A stretch of 64,000 nt of DNA from positions 9,846,039 to 9,910,038 of the forward strand of contig OZ025249.1 in the NCBI GenBank assembly GCA_964019135.1, given 5' to 3'. Source of the DNA: Arenicola marina (lineage: Eukaryota; Annelida; Polychaeta; Arenicolidae). Below the pieces are notes generated by a model. That model saw only the letters and a program-made list of their open reading frames with translations, was not told where the DNA came from and made no database searches. The position numbers and the translations under genes are program-made. This document shows, one piece after another, positions 1-12,263 of the stretch; position 1 is the first letter of the stretch; every line of letters starts with the position of its first letter.

Positions 1-1827
1 GCCCCAGTGGGCTGGGTGACCGGCGGCTGGGTGACGCGGGCCCCAGTGGTCGGTGGCTGGGTGAGGCGGGCCCCAGTGACCGGTGGCTGGGTGACGCGGG
101 CCCCAGTGGTCGGTGGCTGGGTGAGGCGGGCCCCAGTGACCAGTGGCTGGGTGAGGCGGGCCCCAGTAACCGGTTGCTGGGTTAGGCCGGCCCCAGTGAC
201 CGGTTGCTGGGTGAGGCCGGCCCCAGTGACCAGTGGCTGGGTGAGGCCGGCCCCAGCGGCCGGTGGGTGGGTGAGGCGGGCCCCAGTGACCGGTGACTGG
301 GTGAGGCGGGCCCCAGTGACCGGTGGCTGGGTGAGGCCGGCCCCAGTGACCAGTGGCTGGGTGAGGCGGGCCCCAGTAACCGGTGGCTAGGTGAGGCGGG
401 CCCCAGTGACCGGTGGCTGGGTGAGGCCGGCCCCAGTGACCAGTGGCTGGGTGAGGCGGGCCCCAGTAACCGGTGGCTGGGTGAGGCCGGCCCCAGTGAC
501 CGGTGGCTGGGTGACGCGGGCCCCAGTGACCGGTGGCTGGGTGAGGCCGGCCCCAGTGACCAGTGGCTGGGTGAGGCGGGCCCCAGTGACCGGTGGCTGG
601 GTGAGGCCGGCCCCAGTGACCGGCGGCTGGGTGACGCGGGCCCCAGTGACCGGTGACTGGGTGAGGCGGGCCCCAGTGACTGGTGGCTGGGTGAGGCGGG
701 CCCCAGCGGTCGGTGGCTGGGTGAGGCGGGCCCCAGTGACCGGTGGCTGGGTGAAGCGGGCCCCAGTGACCGGTGGCTGGGTGAGGCGGGCCCCAGTGAC
801 CGGTGGCTAGGTGAGGCGGGCCCCAGGGACCGGTGGCTGGGTGAGGCCGGCCCCAGTGACCAGTGGCTGGGTTAGGCCGGCCTCAGTGACCGGTGGCTGG
901 GTGAGGCGGGCCCCAGTGACCGGTGGCTGGGCGAGGCCGGCCCCAGTGACCAGTGGTTGGGTGAGGCCGGCCCCAGTGACCGGTGGCTAGGTGAGGCGGG
1001 CCCCAGTGACCGGTGGCTGGGTGAGGCGGGCCCTAGGGCTGGGTGAGGCGGGCCCCGGTGACCGGTGGCTGGGTGAGGCCGGCCCCAGTGACCAGTGGCT
1101 GGGTGAGGCGGGCTCCAGTGATCGGTGGCTGGGTGAGGCGGGCCCCCGTGACCAGTGGCTGGGTGAGGCGGGCTCGAGCGGCCGGTGGCTGGGTGAGGCG
1201 GGCCCCAGTGACCGGTGGCTGGGTGAGGCGGGCCTTAGGGCTGGGTGAGGCGGGCCCCGGTGACCGGTGGCTGGGTGAGGTCGGCCCCAGTGACCAGTGG
1301 CTGGGTGAGGCCGGCCCCAGTGACCAGTGGCTGGATGAGGCGGGCCCCAGTGACCGGTGGCTGGGTGAGGCCGGCCCCAGTGACCGGTGGCTGGGTGAGG
1401 CGGGCCCCGGTGACCGGTGGCTGGGTGAGGCGGGCCCCAGTGACCGGTGGCTGAGTGAGGCGGGCCCCAGTCACCGGTGGCTGGGTGAGGCGGGCCCCAG
1501 TGACCAGTGGCTGGGTGAGGCGGGCCCCAGTGACCGGTGGCTGGGTGAGGCGGGCCCCAGTGACCGGTGGCTGGGTGAGGCGGGCCCCAGTGACCAGTGG
1601 CTGGGTGAGGCCGGCCCCAGTGACCGGTGGCTGGGTGAGGCGGGCCCCAGCGGTCGGTGGCTGGGTGAGGCTGTCCCTAGGGCTGGGTGAAGCGGACCCC
1701 AGTGACCGGAGGCTGGGTGAGGCGGGCCCCAGTGACCGGTGGCTGGGTGGGGCCGGCCCCAGTGACCGGTGGCTGGGTGACGCGGACCCCAGTGACCGGA
1801 GGCTGGGTGAGGCGGGCCCCAGTGACA
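1..1827. repeat. 30-bp GC-rich minisatellite array (about 61 units, open at left edge)
   Basis: A tandem array with a 30-bp unit built from the blocks GGCTGGGTGAGGCGGG and CCCCAGTGACCGGT runs from the window edge to about 1827, where it decays into unique sequence. Variants alternate GCGGG with GCCGG and CGGT with CAGT. Three shortened units carrying CCCTAGGGCTGGG or CCTTAGGGCTGGG lie near 1031, 1233 and 1676 and shift the phase. Because 30 is a multiple of three, both strands stay open for long stretches as 10-residue peptide repeats. Openness on both strands, scattered TAG-bearing units and the lack of splice or start context argue against coding. Confidence 0.96.
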
Positions 1828-2429
1828 GCGATCTCCAGCCAGAGAACGGACGGATGACTAGTGTTGCCGCACAACACCTTACATAATGTAAATATCGGTA
1901 CATCATATGCAAATGCAATGAGTGGAAGCGAAGAGATTTAAATAAAAAATACATAAAAAAACTAAACTTTAACATAAATTGATAAAGATTTTTCCGATGA
2001 TATTTTCAAATGATATTTCCATTGCAATGATGAGGACGACATTCGTGCAGACGTCACAATTTAATCTCGCTGATTGATTGGTTGACACCCCAATCCCGAT
2101 GAGCAAGTCAGCTGACTCATCATGGGCGCCTTAAAGATGGAGGAAGCCGGCACATAGCTTTAATAGGGTTAGTTTTGCACCCGTCTCGTTTAGCCTCCCT
2201 GGCGACAGAGACGGGACAGTAGCTGGACGTGTGGGCTTCAACTTCACATATGGAATTGTCGACGATAATCAAATAAGATGCTTGTTCTGTATACATAATT
2301 TTGTCTATAACCATCCTATTGACACAGAAGACATGGCCCCACGACTACATATAACCCTCCCATAGATTCAACACACATAACCCTATCACATTTTCCACGT
2401 TATCTTTGACTTAATATACATGGCCCACA
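1828..2429. other. Intergenic sequence, nothing recognised
   Basis: AT-richer unique DNA follows the minisatellite. I see no exon with acceptable splice context, no RNA gene and no repeat ends. Confidence 0.5.
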
Positions 2430-2430
2430 G

Positions 2431-2543
2431 GCACAGTAAATCAGTCGAGGGGGGGGGGAGCCACAACGTATACTACACACGTTTAGTATACGTTGTGGGT
2501 GCCCCCTGACCCCCCCCCTCCCCCTCCACTGATTTAATGTGCC
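2431..2543. repeat. Small foldback (inverted-repeat) element
   Basis: The outer arms GCACAGTAAATCAGT (2431-2445) and ACTGATTTAATGTGC (from 2528) are reverse complements with one mismatch. Inside them a G-run faces a C-run, and a perfect 15-bp inverted pair CCACAACGTATACTA / TAGTATACGTTGTGG closes on an 8-nt loop near 2485. The whole about 113-bp segment can fold into one hairpin. This fits a MITE-like foldback or a palindromic remnant. No open frame and no clear target duplication are seen. Confidence 0.7.
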
Positions 2544-3034
2544 TCTGACATGGCCCTGCGTTAAGTTCAACCCTCCGTTTGATTCAAGAAGCATGGCCCA
2601 AGAGTACATAACCCATCAATAGACATGGTCCAAGCCTATCTTTAACTCAACCTGTTATACAATAGACATGGCCTCACCTTGCCCTTCATTCAACCATTGA
2701 TTGACGATATCTAACCCTCCCTGTATTGATGCAGCATACAGTCCTACACTATTACCACTAACGGCTTCCGCTTGGACGCCATCTTCTTTGTTTCTCCACA
2801 CGATAAAGCACACGACCAAATAGTACTGCTACCCCCCCCCCCCAACACACACCGACACACACCAGTCAGTCCTCCTCGGTGATGGACGGCAGATCTGCAC
2901 GAGGAACAGTGCAATGGGATGAGGCAATGGGATGAGGCTATCGGTGGGAGCAGCGCGCGTACTCGGTGGTACATCACACGCCAGGGATACGTCAGCCAGG
3001 AAAAACAGTTGTCACATGTCAACATCACGTGACA
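2544..3034. other. Intergenic sequence, nothing recognised
   Basis: Unique sequence with a C-run near 2831-2843 and no supported gene. Confidence 0.45.
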
Positions 3035-3230
3035 GAGCCACAGCTCAGTGAACTACAGCGCTCGCATTGAGTGCTCTGGTCACCTGAGAGAGCCTAACGG
3101 CATGTGGGTCGGTGGTTCGAGCCCTGCTGTGGCCATGTCAGTGTGGTCGCAGGATAAAGACCCCATGTCTTTCTTCGTAAAGAGTATGGGGGTTACCCCC
3201 GGGGACATGGCTCCACCCTCCCTTCCTTCT
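3035..3230 (+). repeat. tRNA-derived SINE
   Basis: An A-box-like segment (CAGCTCAGTG near 3041) and a clear B box (GGTGGTTCGAGCCC near 3111-3124) are spaced as in a tRNA-derived SINE head. The tail contains GGATAAAGACCCCATG, which closely matches the tail of the SINE in the last NUP153 intron near 34470 (GGATAAAGATTCCATG). The shared tail marks one dispersed family. An anticodon arm that folds properly is not evident, so this is not called a tRNA gene. Confidence 0.72.
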
Positions 3231-3594
3231 CCGATTGACACGATATCACCGAAAGTGGTTAAAGCGTCCGAAATCACCAACCAACAATCGATGTGAACGG
3301 TAAATATAGTCACACGCTATGTTTGGTAGCTTATGGCTAAAAGGGTTGACATGTCCGGCACATTGTTACAAGCATTTTGCATGGCGCCACTACCTTGGCA
3401 CTGACGTGGGTAAGACCATGTCTGATAATAATAATAACGAAACGGCTGACCTCCTAATAAGGAGAATGGACAAGGGGACGAGCATACAAGATACCGAACA
3501 AGACAAACATCTCAACAGAGGAGCGGTGGCGCTGACACCAAGAGCGCCAAAAATCGTGGGTCAACGGTAGTCCCAGCAGAATGCTGGAAGGGTG

Positions 3595-3880
3595 GAGGGA
3601 CGGACGGATGGATGAATGACTTGATGAATGAATGGACGGACGGATGACTGGAGAAATGGATGGATGACTGGATGAATGGATGAACGGACAGAGGGATGGA
3701 TAGATGGGAGGATGACTGAATGGAAGACTCAATGGTTGGATATAGTGATGCATGAATGAACGACAAATAGACGGACGAATGCAGATTTGTGGAGAGATGA
3801 GTGGATGTATGAATGGATGGTTGAGCGGATGGATGGACGGACGGACGGATTCGATGGATAAATGGACGGATGGATGAAGT
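3595..3880. repeat. GGAC/GGAT/GAAT degenerate tetranucleotide microsatellite
   Basis: Runs of GGAC, GGAT and GAATGGAT interspersed with GACT fill this stretch. It is translated as Ser/His/Pro-rich peptides on the minus strand, which are artefacts of the simple repeat. Confidence 0.9.
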
Positions 3881-4500
3881 GATAGAGGTTTCCTTGTAAC
3901 ATATGATAACCCTTATATGTCGTGCATAGTTAACATTCACAAAGTCACAAAACGTGTCTGGGACATTTCTACAAAATATCTTGAAAATGAATATGATGAC
4001 CTTTAATATAAATATGTCCACTGTATTTGCAATGTTATCATATAATGAAAAACATTCATATCCGCTCCCCATGTCTAATAGGCCCTAACTTAAAATAAAA
4101 CCAGTTTCGACGCTTACTCTTCACCGTCTCTCGTATTACCTGTCCATGCGCACCCCCCCACCCCCTCTCCACCCCACCCAACCACCCTCCTCTGGTGGCA
4201 CGTACCGAGGACCTATTACTACAGCGTCACGTGATGCGAGTAGCAGAGAGCCGGCTATTAATACTAACAAGGGGAAATAAACCACGTGACACAATCAGGT
4301 ATTCACGGCGGCGTTTATATGATAACATTACGCGCATGGACGTACGGAGTACCACAAGGACAATGGGTCTGCGGTGTATATACGTACGCCGTGGGGCAGG
4401 ACGAGTGGCGGCCCCTCTTGGGCTGATAACGGGTACATGACAGCCAACATTTATCTCGTTCCGGTTAGTGGAATGATGACGAGGTGTCCACGTCGTCCTG
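3881..4500. other. Intergenic sequence, nothing recognised
   Basis: Mixed unique DNA with a C-rich stretch at about 4150-4190. The open frames here lack splice context and recognisable motifs. Confidence 0.4.
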
Positions 4501-4730
4501 GGACGAATGAGAGGGGGGGGGGAGGGAGGGGGTAGGGGAGGGGGGCAAAGAGGGGGGATGCAGTGCAAGGAGAGGGGTGGAAGTGGTCGCTGGGTAAAGA
4601 GGAAGAGAAAGAGAGACATGGTGACAGAGACCGGGTGGGGGGAATGAGAGAGACAAAGAGAGGGAGATCGAGAGAGACAGAGAGGGAGAGGGGTGGAGGG
4701 GGGGGGGGGGGGAGAGACAGGAAGAGTGAG
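4501..4730. repeat. Purine-rich low-complexity tract (GGGA/GAGA)
   Basis: The + strand is almost all purine here, with G-runs up to about 15 nt near 4699-4713 and GAGAGA stretches. Long open frames on both strands come from composition only. Confidence 0.85.
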
Positions 4731-7700
4731 GGCTATCATGGTGGGCAATAGGAAACGGTCTTAGGGGGGCCAGGGGTACACGGCGAGCGCGCCACATGGC
4801 CTTTACGGAGACATGATAATATTGGGGGAGGGGCTGCCCAATGAAGAAGGGATTGGGAGTGTGGGTGGTGGGGGGGGGGGGTGTCAGTGTAGCGGGTGTG
4901 ATCTCTGAGGACACACCACGGTTCACACTAGAAACAAATACCGAGGGGTCGCCCGTCAAACGTATTTTCTTTTCATCACCGGGGGATGGCGACTGGAGTG
5001 GGGCCCAATTAAACATTGATGGGCGGCCTGAGCAGAGTGATGAATGGGTGTTTAGGTTTTAACGCACGGAGGGTTCCGACCCCCCATCCACCAGACTCCC
5101 CCACTCCTCCCACCCACTCGCTGTCGCAAGGCAACCAACCCCATACGCTATATACTAGAGAGGGAACATTGTACAGAGTATCACATATTGCAGGGATGGG
5201 TATATGGGGACAAAACCTCGCCTGCGTGTTAACGGTGGCGTGCACAACAAGGTCGATCTCCGCAAAATCGTTCCCCGAAAATCCAAAAACCGTACACGGG
5301 ATTTTGTTACTGCGAATAATTTTAAATAGGACACCGACATATGGGATTATATATTACATCATTATTAAAGGAAACTCGATTAATCCGAGCAATACTGCTA
5401 AAAAAAATGTACAAGACCAGTGCAAATGAAGTAATTGAGAGCCATTCTGTGCCATGTATCGGTTAAATGTTAATATTTCTTCGCATGCCATTTGAAGATC
5501 AGTCACTATGAGCGAGCACCCAGCCACATGGCTATATATGGCGACATGTTCCCCCGCAGCATGCAGCGTTAGATCGCTTTACGTCAGTACCCCTGCCGGA
5601 ACGTGAGTTACGACACCTCCTATGTTGGACCTACGTGGTCAGACACGTACCCGTAAACCGATCTGGCAGTAAGTTGGGGGTGTCAGGGGAAATTGTTCGA
5701 CAGTGGGGGGAATTAAGAAACAAACCGACCACGGCCAATGGCTACTCACAGTAAATTAAAAGAACCTGCGAAGCGAGGGGGGATACATTTCATGGGCGGC
5801 GGCCTACACCCCCCCACAGGGTGCTTTCCCCCCGGAGATCATCGCCTGGCCGATAGACTGTCAAGATAGCTACGGTGATGTATTCAACCGTGACTGTTCG
5901 TGATAAGTCTTCCCCCTGAAGCCGGCGCGACAACCGGGCGGTTACCCTGGGGGAGGGGGGGGGGGGTGCATTCGCCTGGGCTGGGCTCTCAGTCGTAGAC
6001 AGGCCGACACCACGGTGTAAGAGGGGTCAAGGCGGACAGCCTCGCTCTGCATGATTTATGGTCAACTCGCTGGATCAATATGCAGGATGTTACCGTGTTT
6101 CACGTGGTACCGGCACGCCGCCGGTTTCACTAAATCGAGTACGGCTTACCGTTTCATGTTACCGAGTAGCTGATTTGATTCTACACATAATGAAGTGTCA
6201 GTTTGAGCTATTTAGCCTATTAATTAGACGTAAGTCAAAAAGATCATACTCCGTTGGGACACTTCAATGTTACGATGTTCAATGTGAGAGTCCCGACGAA
6301 ACTAGCGCCGAGACATATTTCGGCACAAGAGTGAACTTAGCAACATTTTACCATACAAATGTGGACTTCTACGAGGGAATATAAAAAGAATATACTACAT
6401 TTACAGCTTTAAATCAATACAGTGGCGAATCCATTGGGACCGCATGTCTCTCATGTATCAAAAAATTAAATTACATAATAAAAAATTGTTTTATATGGCT
6501 ATCCTTACTAGGTTCCAAATAAGGTTTACTATTTGAAAACAATACATGTCAAGAAGCATCTGATCCTGTTGATGATAGGACCATTATTCTAACAACGCGA
6601 GACGAATGGTTTTACTGCCATTCTCCATCTCGTGTAACACAGGCCGGAAATGGAGTTGCATTGGTGGATCGCACAGCATAGAAAGCGGAAGTTGTAGGCC
6701 GACCAACATTGCGAAAGACCGGAAGCAGGGGGACTGATACTAGGAGACGCCGGAACTAGATGAAATAGACCGGCTGACGGCGGGAGAGTGCGAGTGCACG
6801 CCCAGAAACAGCCCCCGCGAAAGTCCTTCAATAGTAACAATACGTCAAACCACTATCAATGGTCCTCGCGCTGCATCACCTGTACCTTACAGATTGTGTT
6901 AAATTGATCAAACACACTATATATCAGCGATGTGAATGCATTCGCAATAGGCCGAAGGTTAACTCTTCAGATATGCAACGTAATATCGTTGAGAAATTAA
7001 ACATAAACGCTTCAAACATTTGTTTAGCAATACATATATGTCCTTCTATGAAGATATATACTGCCACAGCTGTCGCATTATCTGCCCACACACAACCCCG
7101 GCAAACCCTCACACACGCACTTCACACCCCCACCGATCGAGCCTGGAGATGAGTTACATGCAATCATATTAACGACAAGGAGACACAGAGAGCAATGCAC
7201 CAACAGTATACCCCCTGTGTCAACGCGCCGAGGTACGCCCACGGTTGACCGGTGTTTTTATGATGGCAATGGTTGCGCCGGGAGGGTCGGCGCCGGCAGA
7301 CCGTCCGCCGGTCGGTCAGTCACAAAAGCAGGCGACACGGCTTTTGATATGAGAAAGTCGCGGACAGGACGGGGGGGTGGAGGAGGTCATTGGAATGCCA
7401 ATGGGGGTAGCGGCCCGTCTAACACCACAAAGATCCAGGGCGATTCCGCCGGACCCGCACTTCTACCCCGCTCTCCATGGGCCACCCCACATACGTCACA
7501 CGCCTAGTCGGGTTTTAATGCTGTAGCCGATTAACAGCTGTTCACTCTTCTCGAATGGCTCCGCAATGAAGCCTGAAGGCACTGCCTGCCGCCCCGTCCC
7601 TTAGGGAGCGACCAACAGAGAACACACCATCGCCCAGTCAAAACCATCGCCCAGTCAAATTACCGACAGTTAAAGGGTGACCAGAATGAGAATAGCTTGG

Positions 7701-9440
7701 TGGTCGGCGTGGTTAAGCAATGCCGACCATGGTACCATTTCCCATTCAAGCTAATTTGCTTTAATCTAGACATTGAATCGACAGTGTTGGTCGATCTGCC
7801 CAGTTAAAGGCCAATTAACTGTTTTCTTCACTTTCTGACTGATTGGTGGAACAAAGCACATCGCAAGGGGACAAAATCGACCTCGATATCTCAGAATGAT
7901 TTAAGTTATGACTACGAACGAAGCACAGTGCAAGTTTCAGGAAGCATGACGAATAGTGGTGTTGTGTGCCATGTTCATGATCATGCTCATAGTGGAAAAG
8001 GGCAAAGACTAACCTTCTGTTGCTGTTGCTGGGCTGTTCGAAGCCATGACGTCTATGTCTGTGTTTAACAGTCTGTTCCACTGCCTCTGTTGCTATCATT
8101 CATACTACACGATACGGCCAGCACGCAGCCTCCTGTATGTCTGTAATATAAGGTTGTGATATAAATCATTTCAGCCCATGCATATACGATAGTCTCTCTC
8201 ATGTTCAATGCCCAAGTGTCTGTTTCAATTTGTTTACATGATTGTGTCATATATATCTGTATGTAACGGTAGATTAATTTACCCTTATTTTTGTACAAAA
8301 GTTTTATATGGTTCACCAATACAAATGTAAACCTTCAGAGTTCGGCAATAACTCTATACATGTCCCTGCCTTGAAAAGACATGACGCAGCAGCATGCATG
8401 GATTGTTTCAAACACATTTCTAACTCCTGTGATATTTTTTCTGACACCAAAAGTTGTATAACAATACAACTCTATTAACAAGACAACAGTACTAGGAATG
8501 GCATAAGCAGATCCAAGAAGCTATTCCACACTATGCAATTAATTACTACAAATATTTAAATGTCATAGATAAAATACATGTAGATTTTCAGTTATATTTA
8601 CTTATGTTCATGATTCTTTTATTATTCTGTGATCAATGAGACTGGAAATGCTGTAATGCATCCAATTGAAGCTTTATGATAAGCTTTATGATAAGCTTAT
8701 ATACACATAAATACGACTCAGAGATATGCAATGACAAAATCACATTTTGCACAGACATCACATTGTACAAAGAATGCAAAAGACTTCACAACCCTGGGTG
8801 TCCTGCTTTGGTGGCATCCTTAGTTGATAGATTTTTACGGTGTGTAAGGATGCAGACCCCCCACTGAGAGGAGGGAATCTGCAGTTAATGTTACAGCTTG
8901 CATGCAGAGTGTGGGATACCTGCAGTAATCAGCCAATTACTGGTATGTGTCACTCGCTATCTTGCATTTTCAACTGACAAAACAGAGGCGAGAATGTCCA
9001 CCTATTATCCATAACATCCCCCAAAATCTCATAGTGCAGGACACAATGTCCCCCATTTAAACATTTCTTGGGCAATCACTGCATACTCTGAAACATAACT
9101 CACAATCATGGCGTTTTAATCTCCCTAGCTTAAAGTTCATAAGTGACCTCAGCCACAGACTGTCTACTGGTTATTTAACAGGGAGGGAAACCATCTAGCC
9201 ATTCTAGATCTTGAGGAGTCTTATGGAGTGATGTTGAGGAACACCTCTACTAGTCTCTACACATTTAAATTAAATCTGATAACCCCAGGTTTGTCTCCAC
9301 TAAATGTGACATTTCCTTATTTTTTATATATTTTCTTGGGAAGACCGGAATTATTGATTCTTGAATAAAAATAAATGAATCATTCAACTTTAAATTACAG
9401 TAAGATATTAAGCTTACCAAAAAATGTTCTACGCAAACAG
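4731..9440. other. Long intergenic stretch without a supported gene
   Basis: About 4.7 kb of unique sequence with short G- and C-runs (4872-4881, 5950-5966). Open frames of 60-137 codons occur (for example 5016-5429, 6058-6384, 7815-8099), but none shows a family motif, plausible splice structure or biased composition. A short direct duplication of about 13 bp around an AAGCTTTATGAT core lies near 8671-8700. I see nothing else to annotate. Confidence 0.4.
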
Positions 9441-10395
9441 ATATTTGACTCTTCTTGTCCTGTAGGACAAGTACTTTCACTTTTTACTTGTCCAACTTGA
9501 TATTAACTTGTCCTTTCCCTCCCCTCACCTGACAAAAAATAACAAAAAAATATTGTCATATTAAAGAGCCACTGCCATGATTCAAACTACTAGTGTGAAA
9601 GAGATTGTGGTACTCATTTCCATTTTAAAACAATCATTAACAATAAATATCCCCCCTACAGTTTTCTTCTACCCAGATATGTTGCTGTTATAACCAAATG
9701 GATGACATAAATGGCATCACTACTTTTTTTAGTTTTTCCCTACTTTCTTACTTTTTTATGTTGTCCCAACTTTGTTTTTGCCTGTATTATGGAGTAGGTA
9801 TTATACTGTATAATACTTATTATGTGGAGTACTGGAATGCATGGTATGCTGGTCTGGTCTCAAAGTGATAAGTGATGTGGTAAGGGTAAAACCAATCATG
9901 GTAAGGAAACATGCAGAAAAGATGTAGTTACTTCATCAGAATACTATAGTTTTATTCTTGGAGTCCCTTTTTTCCTCTACTTTTCTGGCACCGATGCACT
10001 GGTTGTATAAGGGGAGGTGCGGGTGGGGGTGGGGTGGCAGGGGTCTTCCCTAAATGTGTGTGAGCGAGAGGAGTCTGTCCTGAGTGGGTGGGGCATGGGG
10101 TCCCTCCTAGGTGTGTGTGATGGGGGAGGTGATGTGGAGACTGAGGCTGGCCTGGAAATGGATCCTTGCCTTGAAATTAATAAAGAGTAATTGTTATATC
10201 ATAAAGAATTAATTTGTAATGGTTAAACTTATAGATCAACAAATGAGACTGACATAAAAGTTTGGAATATGTACTTTGTACTTGTCCGGCAAGTACTTGT
10301 CTTGTCTGACAAATACAAGAAAGTAGTTATTTGTCTTATATGTGAAATAACTTGCCCTAGACAAACTAATAAGTATTAATGTCTAGCCTATAGTC
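9440..10395. repeat. Possible dispersed element with ACTTGTCC-rich ends
   Basis: Near 9455-9515 the sequence carries GGACAAGTACTTTCAC, TTTTTACTTGTCC and ACTTGTCC. Near 10280-10395 it carries CTTGTCCGGCAAGTACTTG and, on the minus strand, GGCTAGACATTAATACTTA. A related block sits in NUP153 intron 1 at about 18236-18290 (GGGCTCGATACTAACTC, then GGGACAAGTACTTTCAATTT). The shared vocabulary and inverted ends suggest a dispersed repeat of unknown family. Boundaries are approximate. Confidence 0.4.
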
Positions 10396-10698
10396 CTGTT
10401 ACATCGCAGTTTTAACAGGCATCTAATCGTACCTCCCTCCCTGCCTGTTCTCTGCAACAACGCCATAAGTTTAGGGCTATGTCAGCCCTGGCCAATCCTA
10501 CAAGGGCTCTACATACAAAGAAAAACAAAGTCAAATGATAAAAAGGATATTGGTAAAACAAATGTTGTAGTAAATGTTGTAGTAAATGTAAATTGTCAAG
10601 TAGGCCTACTTTCAAGTTCCACTGCCAGTATAGACTGTATACTATAGTACAGACCATACCATGCATAACTTGCACACCTGACTGACACTTGTTACCGA

Positions 10699-10935
10699 TT
10701 GAGGCTGTCACGGCTAGTAAAACCAACCGTAAAACCACGTATTTTCGCTCACTGTTTGGATGATATTATCCGACAAACGGACTTAAAACCATTATCACAA
10801 GAAATATTGACTTGCTTACTTTTCTACCAGATGGAATGTTTCGATGTTTTGGTTGAGAGTACAACCAGGATTGCAACAAAGCTTTATTTAGGAATGTTCT
10901 TAAGAGACGATACTGAGGCCAGTGGCAGTGGATGA
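10699..10935 (+). other. Unidentified open frame, possible exon (weak)
   Basis: A 78-codon + strand frame ends at a TGA in a segment reading ...LKPLSQEILTCLLFYQ... Its composition is more protein-like than neighbouring frames, but I recognise no family, the flanking splice sites are unconvincing, and a 108-codon minus-strand frame overlaps its first 40 bases. It could be a terminal exon of an unknown gene or chance. I would not treat it as a gene without transcript support. Confidence 0.12.
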
Positions 10936-12263
10936 CAACAACCCTAAAGGCTCACCTTTGACCGACCTACTGACCTAGTTAAGGGCGCATGTTGTCAGAC
11001 GAGAGTGTTCAAGACACGACCTCTATCGGCAGATCACAACAATGTAACATAAGGATCATAATGTAAACGTGAACTGTTCAGCTGTGGCCGGAGTCGGCGT
11101 GGAAGAATAATGTTGCTACTCAAATATATCTGTTGCTGATAGGAAATTAAAGCTTTTCGAACAGTTGTTTCCCGCCAATTAGAAAAAAATCTGCATAGTA
11201 CACTGACATGAAAGATTAGCATTCGCGTTTAACAAAACTGTAACATTACTTGACTTATAAATGTAATTGTAAAGCAGAGAGGGCATTTCTTTCCTTGAAC
11301 GCTTACCAAAAGTTGGAAGTTATGTGAAGTGCGCCATTTTAGGGACGCTTAGCAGGCTCAAGGCAATACATTTTAGTGAAAACTGAGCGATAATAATAAT
11401 AAATAATTATTGCGCCGCTAATCAGGCCTCAACATGTAACAGTTTTCGCTGCTGACATGATTTTGTCGAGAAACAGCTATTCAAATAGTTTGAATATAGA
11501 TCCAATTAACTTTTTCTACATACGCGAGTGTAATATTTTAACTGAGGTTTTAGAATTTGAAAGTTTGCCAAGTAGATCTATGGCGCCATTTACATGCAAA
11601 CTAGTTTTTCTTTTCACTTTATCAAAAGTTCATTTTGAAAGAAACAGATATAGTTAATTTTATAAATGGCACATTAAATTTGATAGTTCTCATCAAAACC
11701 TTATACCGATGTGACCGATATCACTTCGATCAAGCTAGAAACGTTTTGATTTATGAAAACTACGACATCAACTATTTCAGATTTCGCTCGAGAGTCTACA
11801 TGTACTAAGTTGCTTTTGCTTCCCACCAATGCATATATTGTTGGCAGACGACGATCGAATTGCTTCATATAAGTTATGGCTGAGACGTTAATTCTACAGC
11901 TGGATGGAATTCGACACTGCATGGTTGTTACTAAACTCAATTAAGATGGACAAACAAATTGATATGGTTACAGACATAAGATACGTCAAAGAACAAGTAA
12001 GGGTGCGGTTTGGTATAATCTGCAAGGCCAGAGAGTTATTAGACAAGGTAATTGTACGGCTTTCCTTTTATTCGGATATCTTGCATATACATACTGATAA
12101 ATAAAGTATATGGTCCGCATATGTCGGGCATTCTGAAAAAAAAAGATGAAACGACGATGTTTATCAGGTATCTGAATTTATAGACTGAAACAATCGAGTT
12201 TTCTGCAAATTTGGATATAAATGTCGCCTGGGCTTAGTTTTGGCGGGAAAGAGCTCGACATGC
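10936..12263. other. Intergenic AT-rich sequence, nothing firmly recognised
   Basis: Short frames on both strands near 11457-11657, 11701-11940 and 11904-12104 have no recognisable motif. A TAAGGTAATTG context near 12047 could be a chance donor. Confidence 0.35.

Noticed and set aside
7-1975. Long GWVRRAPVTG and LTQPPVTGAR repeat proteins on both strands
   Set aside because: They are translations of a 30-bp minisatellite, open on both strands because the period is a multiple of three. There is no splice or start context, and stops occur in variant units.
3454-4072. Ser/His/Pro-rich minus-strand proteins
   Set aside because: Translations of the GGAC/GGAT microsatellite.
4227-5016. Pro/Ser-rich minus-strand proteins near 4.2-5.0 kb
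   Set aside because: Composition artefact of the purine-rich tract; no family motif.
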